Assembly: GCA_049644305.1 (NCBI GenBank)
Contig: JBARRQ010000160.1
Location: 1 to 22,983, forward strand
Source of the DNA: AC-32 sp049644305
GTDB taxonomy: Bacteria; Actinomycetota; Thermoleophilia; Gaiellales; Gaiellaceae
Reading direction: 5' to 3'
Length of the DNA: 22,983 nucleotides
Below, piece by piece: positions 22,719 to 22,983 of the stretch. Numbering within the stretch: the stretch's first letter is position 1; each line of letters opens with the position of its first letter. The notes under the pieces are model-generated. The model did no database searches, was not told the origin of the DNA, and saw nothing but the letters and a program-made list of their open reading frames with translations. Made by a program: the position numbers and the translations under genes.

Positions 22719-22983
22719 ATGCCGGGCTTTGTTGTGCCGGAGGCCCAGCTCGAGGCCGAGCGGGCTCCGGGCGACACCGCGTGGAAGGCGGTGGCGATCG
22801 ACGCACGGACGGGCTCGGAGTTCCTTGAGTTGCACGTGGCGCGCTACGAGCCTGGGCGCTCTCGCCCGCGCGTCCTGGACGGCGTCCAGGAGATCATGTA
22901 CGCCGTGTCGGGCCGCGGGACGCTCCTCGTCGACGGGGGATCACACGAGCTCGAGCCCGGCACTGCCGCCTACCTCCAGGCCG
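22719..22983 (+). CDS. Cupin-domain protein, C-terminus beyond window
   Basis: 88 residues from ATG 22719 to the window end without a stop. EIMYAVSGRGTLLVDG (58-73) followed by HELEPGTAAYL (76-86) is the second half of cupin motif 1 and the intermotif turn. The usual metal histidines just before it are not there: the segment reads RPRVLDGVQE. Either this first motif does not bind metal or this is the degenerate half of a bicupin. No specific function can be given; it could be an enzyme or a ligand-sensing protein. Confidence 0.75.
   Translation, partial: MPGFVVPEAQLEAERAPGDTAWKAVAIDARTGSEFLELHVARYEPGRSRPRVLDGVQEIMYAVSGRGTLLVDGGSHELEPGTAAYLQA

Overview
This is a gene-dense, very high G+C stretch of bacterial chromosome with frequent GTG starts and stop/start overlaps (ATGA, GTGA, TGATG). 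Protein content and codon bias fit a high-GC actinomycete-like bacterium, perhaps a Thermoleophilia-type soil lineage. No rRNA or other marker gene is present, so that placement is an inference from style. I see no tRNA, rRNA, CRISPR, insertion sequence, phage gene or plasmid function.

Layout. (1) 1-833, minus: a class III (GABA-type) aminotransferase, cut by the window edge. (2) 834-1007: divergent intergenic region with a candidate leaderless promoter for the plus-strand genes. (3) 1008-5314, plus: a three-subunit molybdenum hydroxylase in coxM-S-L order (FAD, 2x[2Fe-2S], Mo-cofactor subunits) plus a CoxG-like SRPBCC protein. The Mo subunit's active-site loop is neither the CO dehydrogenase type nor the usual AYRGAGR type. 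(4) 5319-8445: LLM-type flavin/F420 oxidoreductase, M20-family amidohydrolase, fumarylacetoacetase-family hydrolase. (5) 8446-8595: the only sizeable gap in the array, with two stem-loops. (6) 8596-14191: M24-fold hydrolase, acyl-CoA condensing enzyme of the homocitrate/isopropylmalate synthase type, CrtI/PYROXD2-like FAD oxidoreductase, TIM-barrel isomerase, ketopantoate-reductase-like enzyme. (7) 14244-18864: a complete branched-chain-amino-acid-type (HAAT) ABC importer. (8) 18861-19778: a second ketopantoate-reductase-like paralogue. (9) 19775-22664, minus: threonine-dehydratase-like enzyme, ornithine-cyclodeaminase-like enzyme and aldo/keto reductase. (10) 22719-end, plus: a cupin protein, cut by the window edge.

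Taken together, eighteen co-directional genes (1008-19778), most with zero or negative spacing, look like an uptake-plus-catabolism unit. The ABC importer would bring in an organic compound, possibly amide-containing or N-heterocyclic. The Mo hydroxylase and flavin enzyme would oxidise it, M20/M24/FAH hydrolases would open C-N and C-C bonds, and the reductases, isomerase, condensing enzyme and flanking PLP enzymes would move the pieces into central metabolism. The substrate cannot be read from sequence. The individual families are well known; the combination, the unusual Mo loop, the altered M20 ligands and two genes lacking ATG/GTG/TTG starts are what deserve attention. No transcription factor or Mo-enzyme maturation gene lies in the window.
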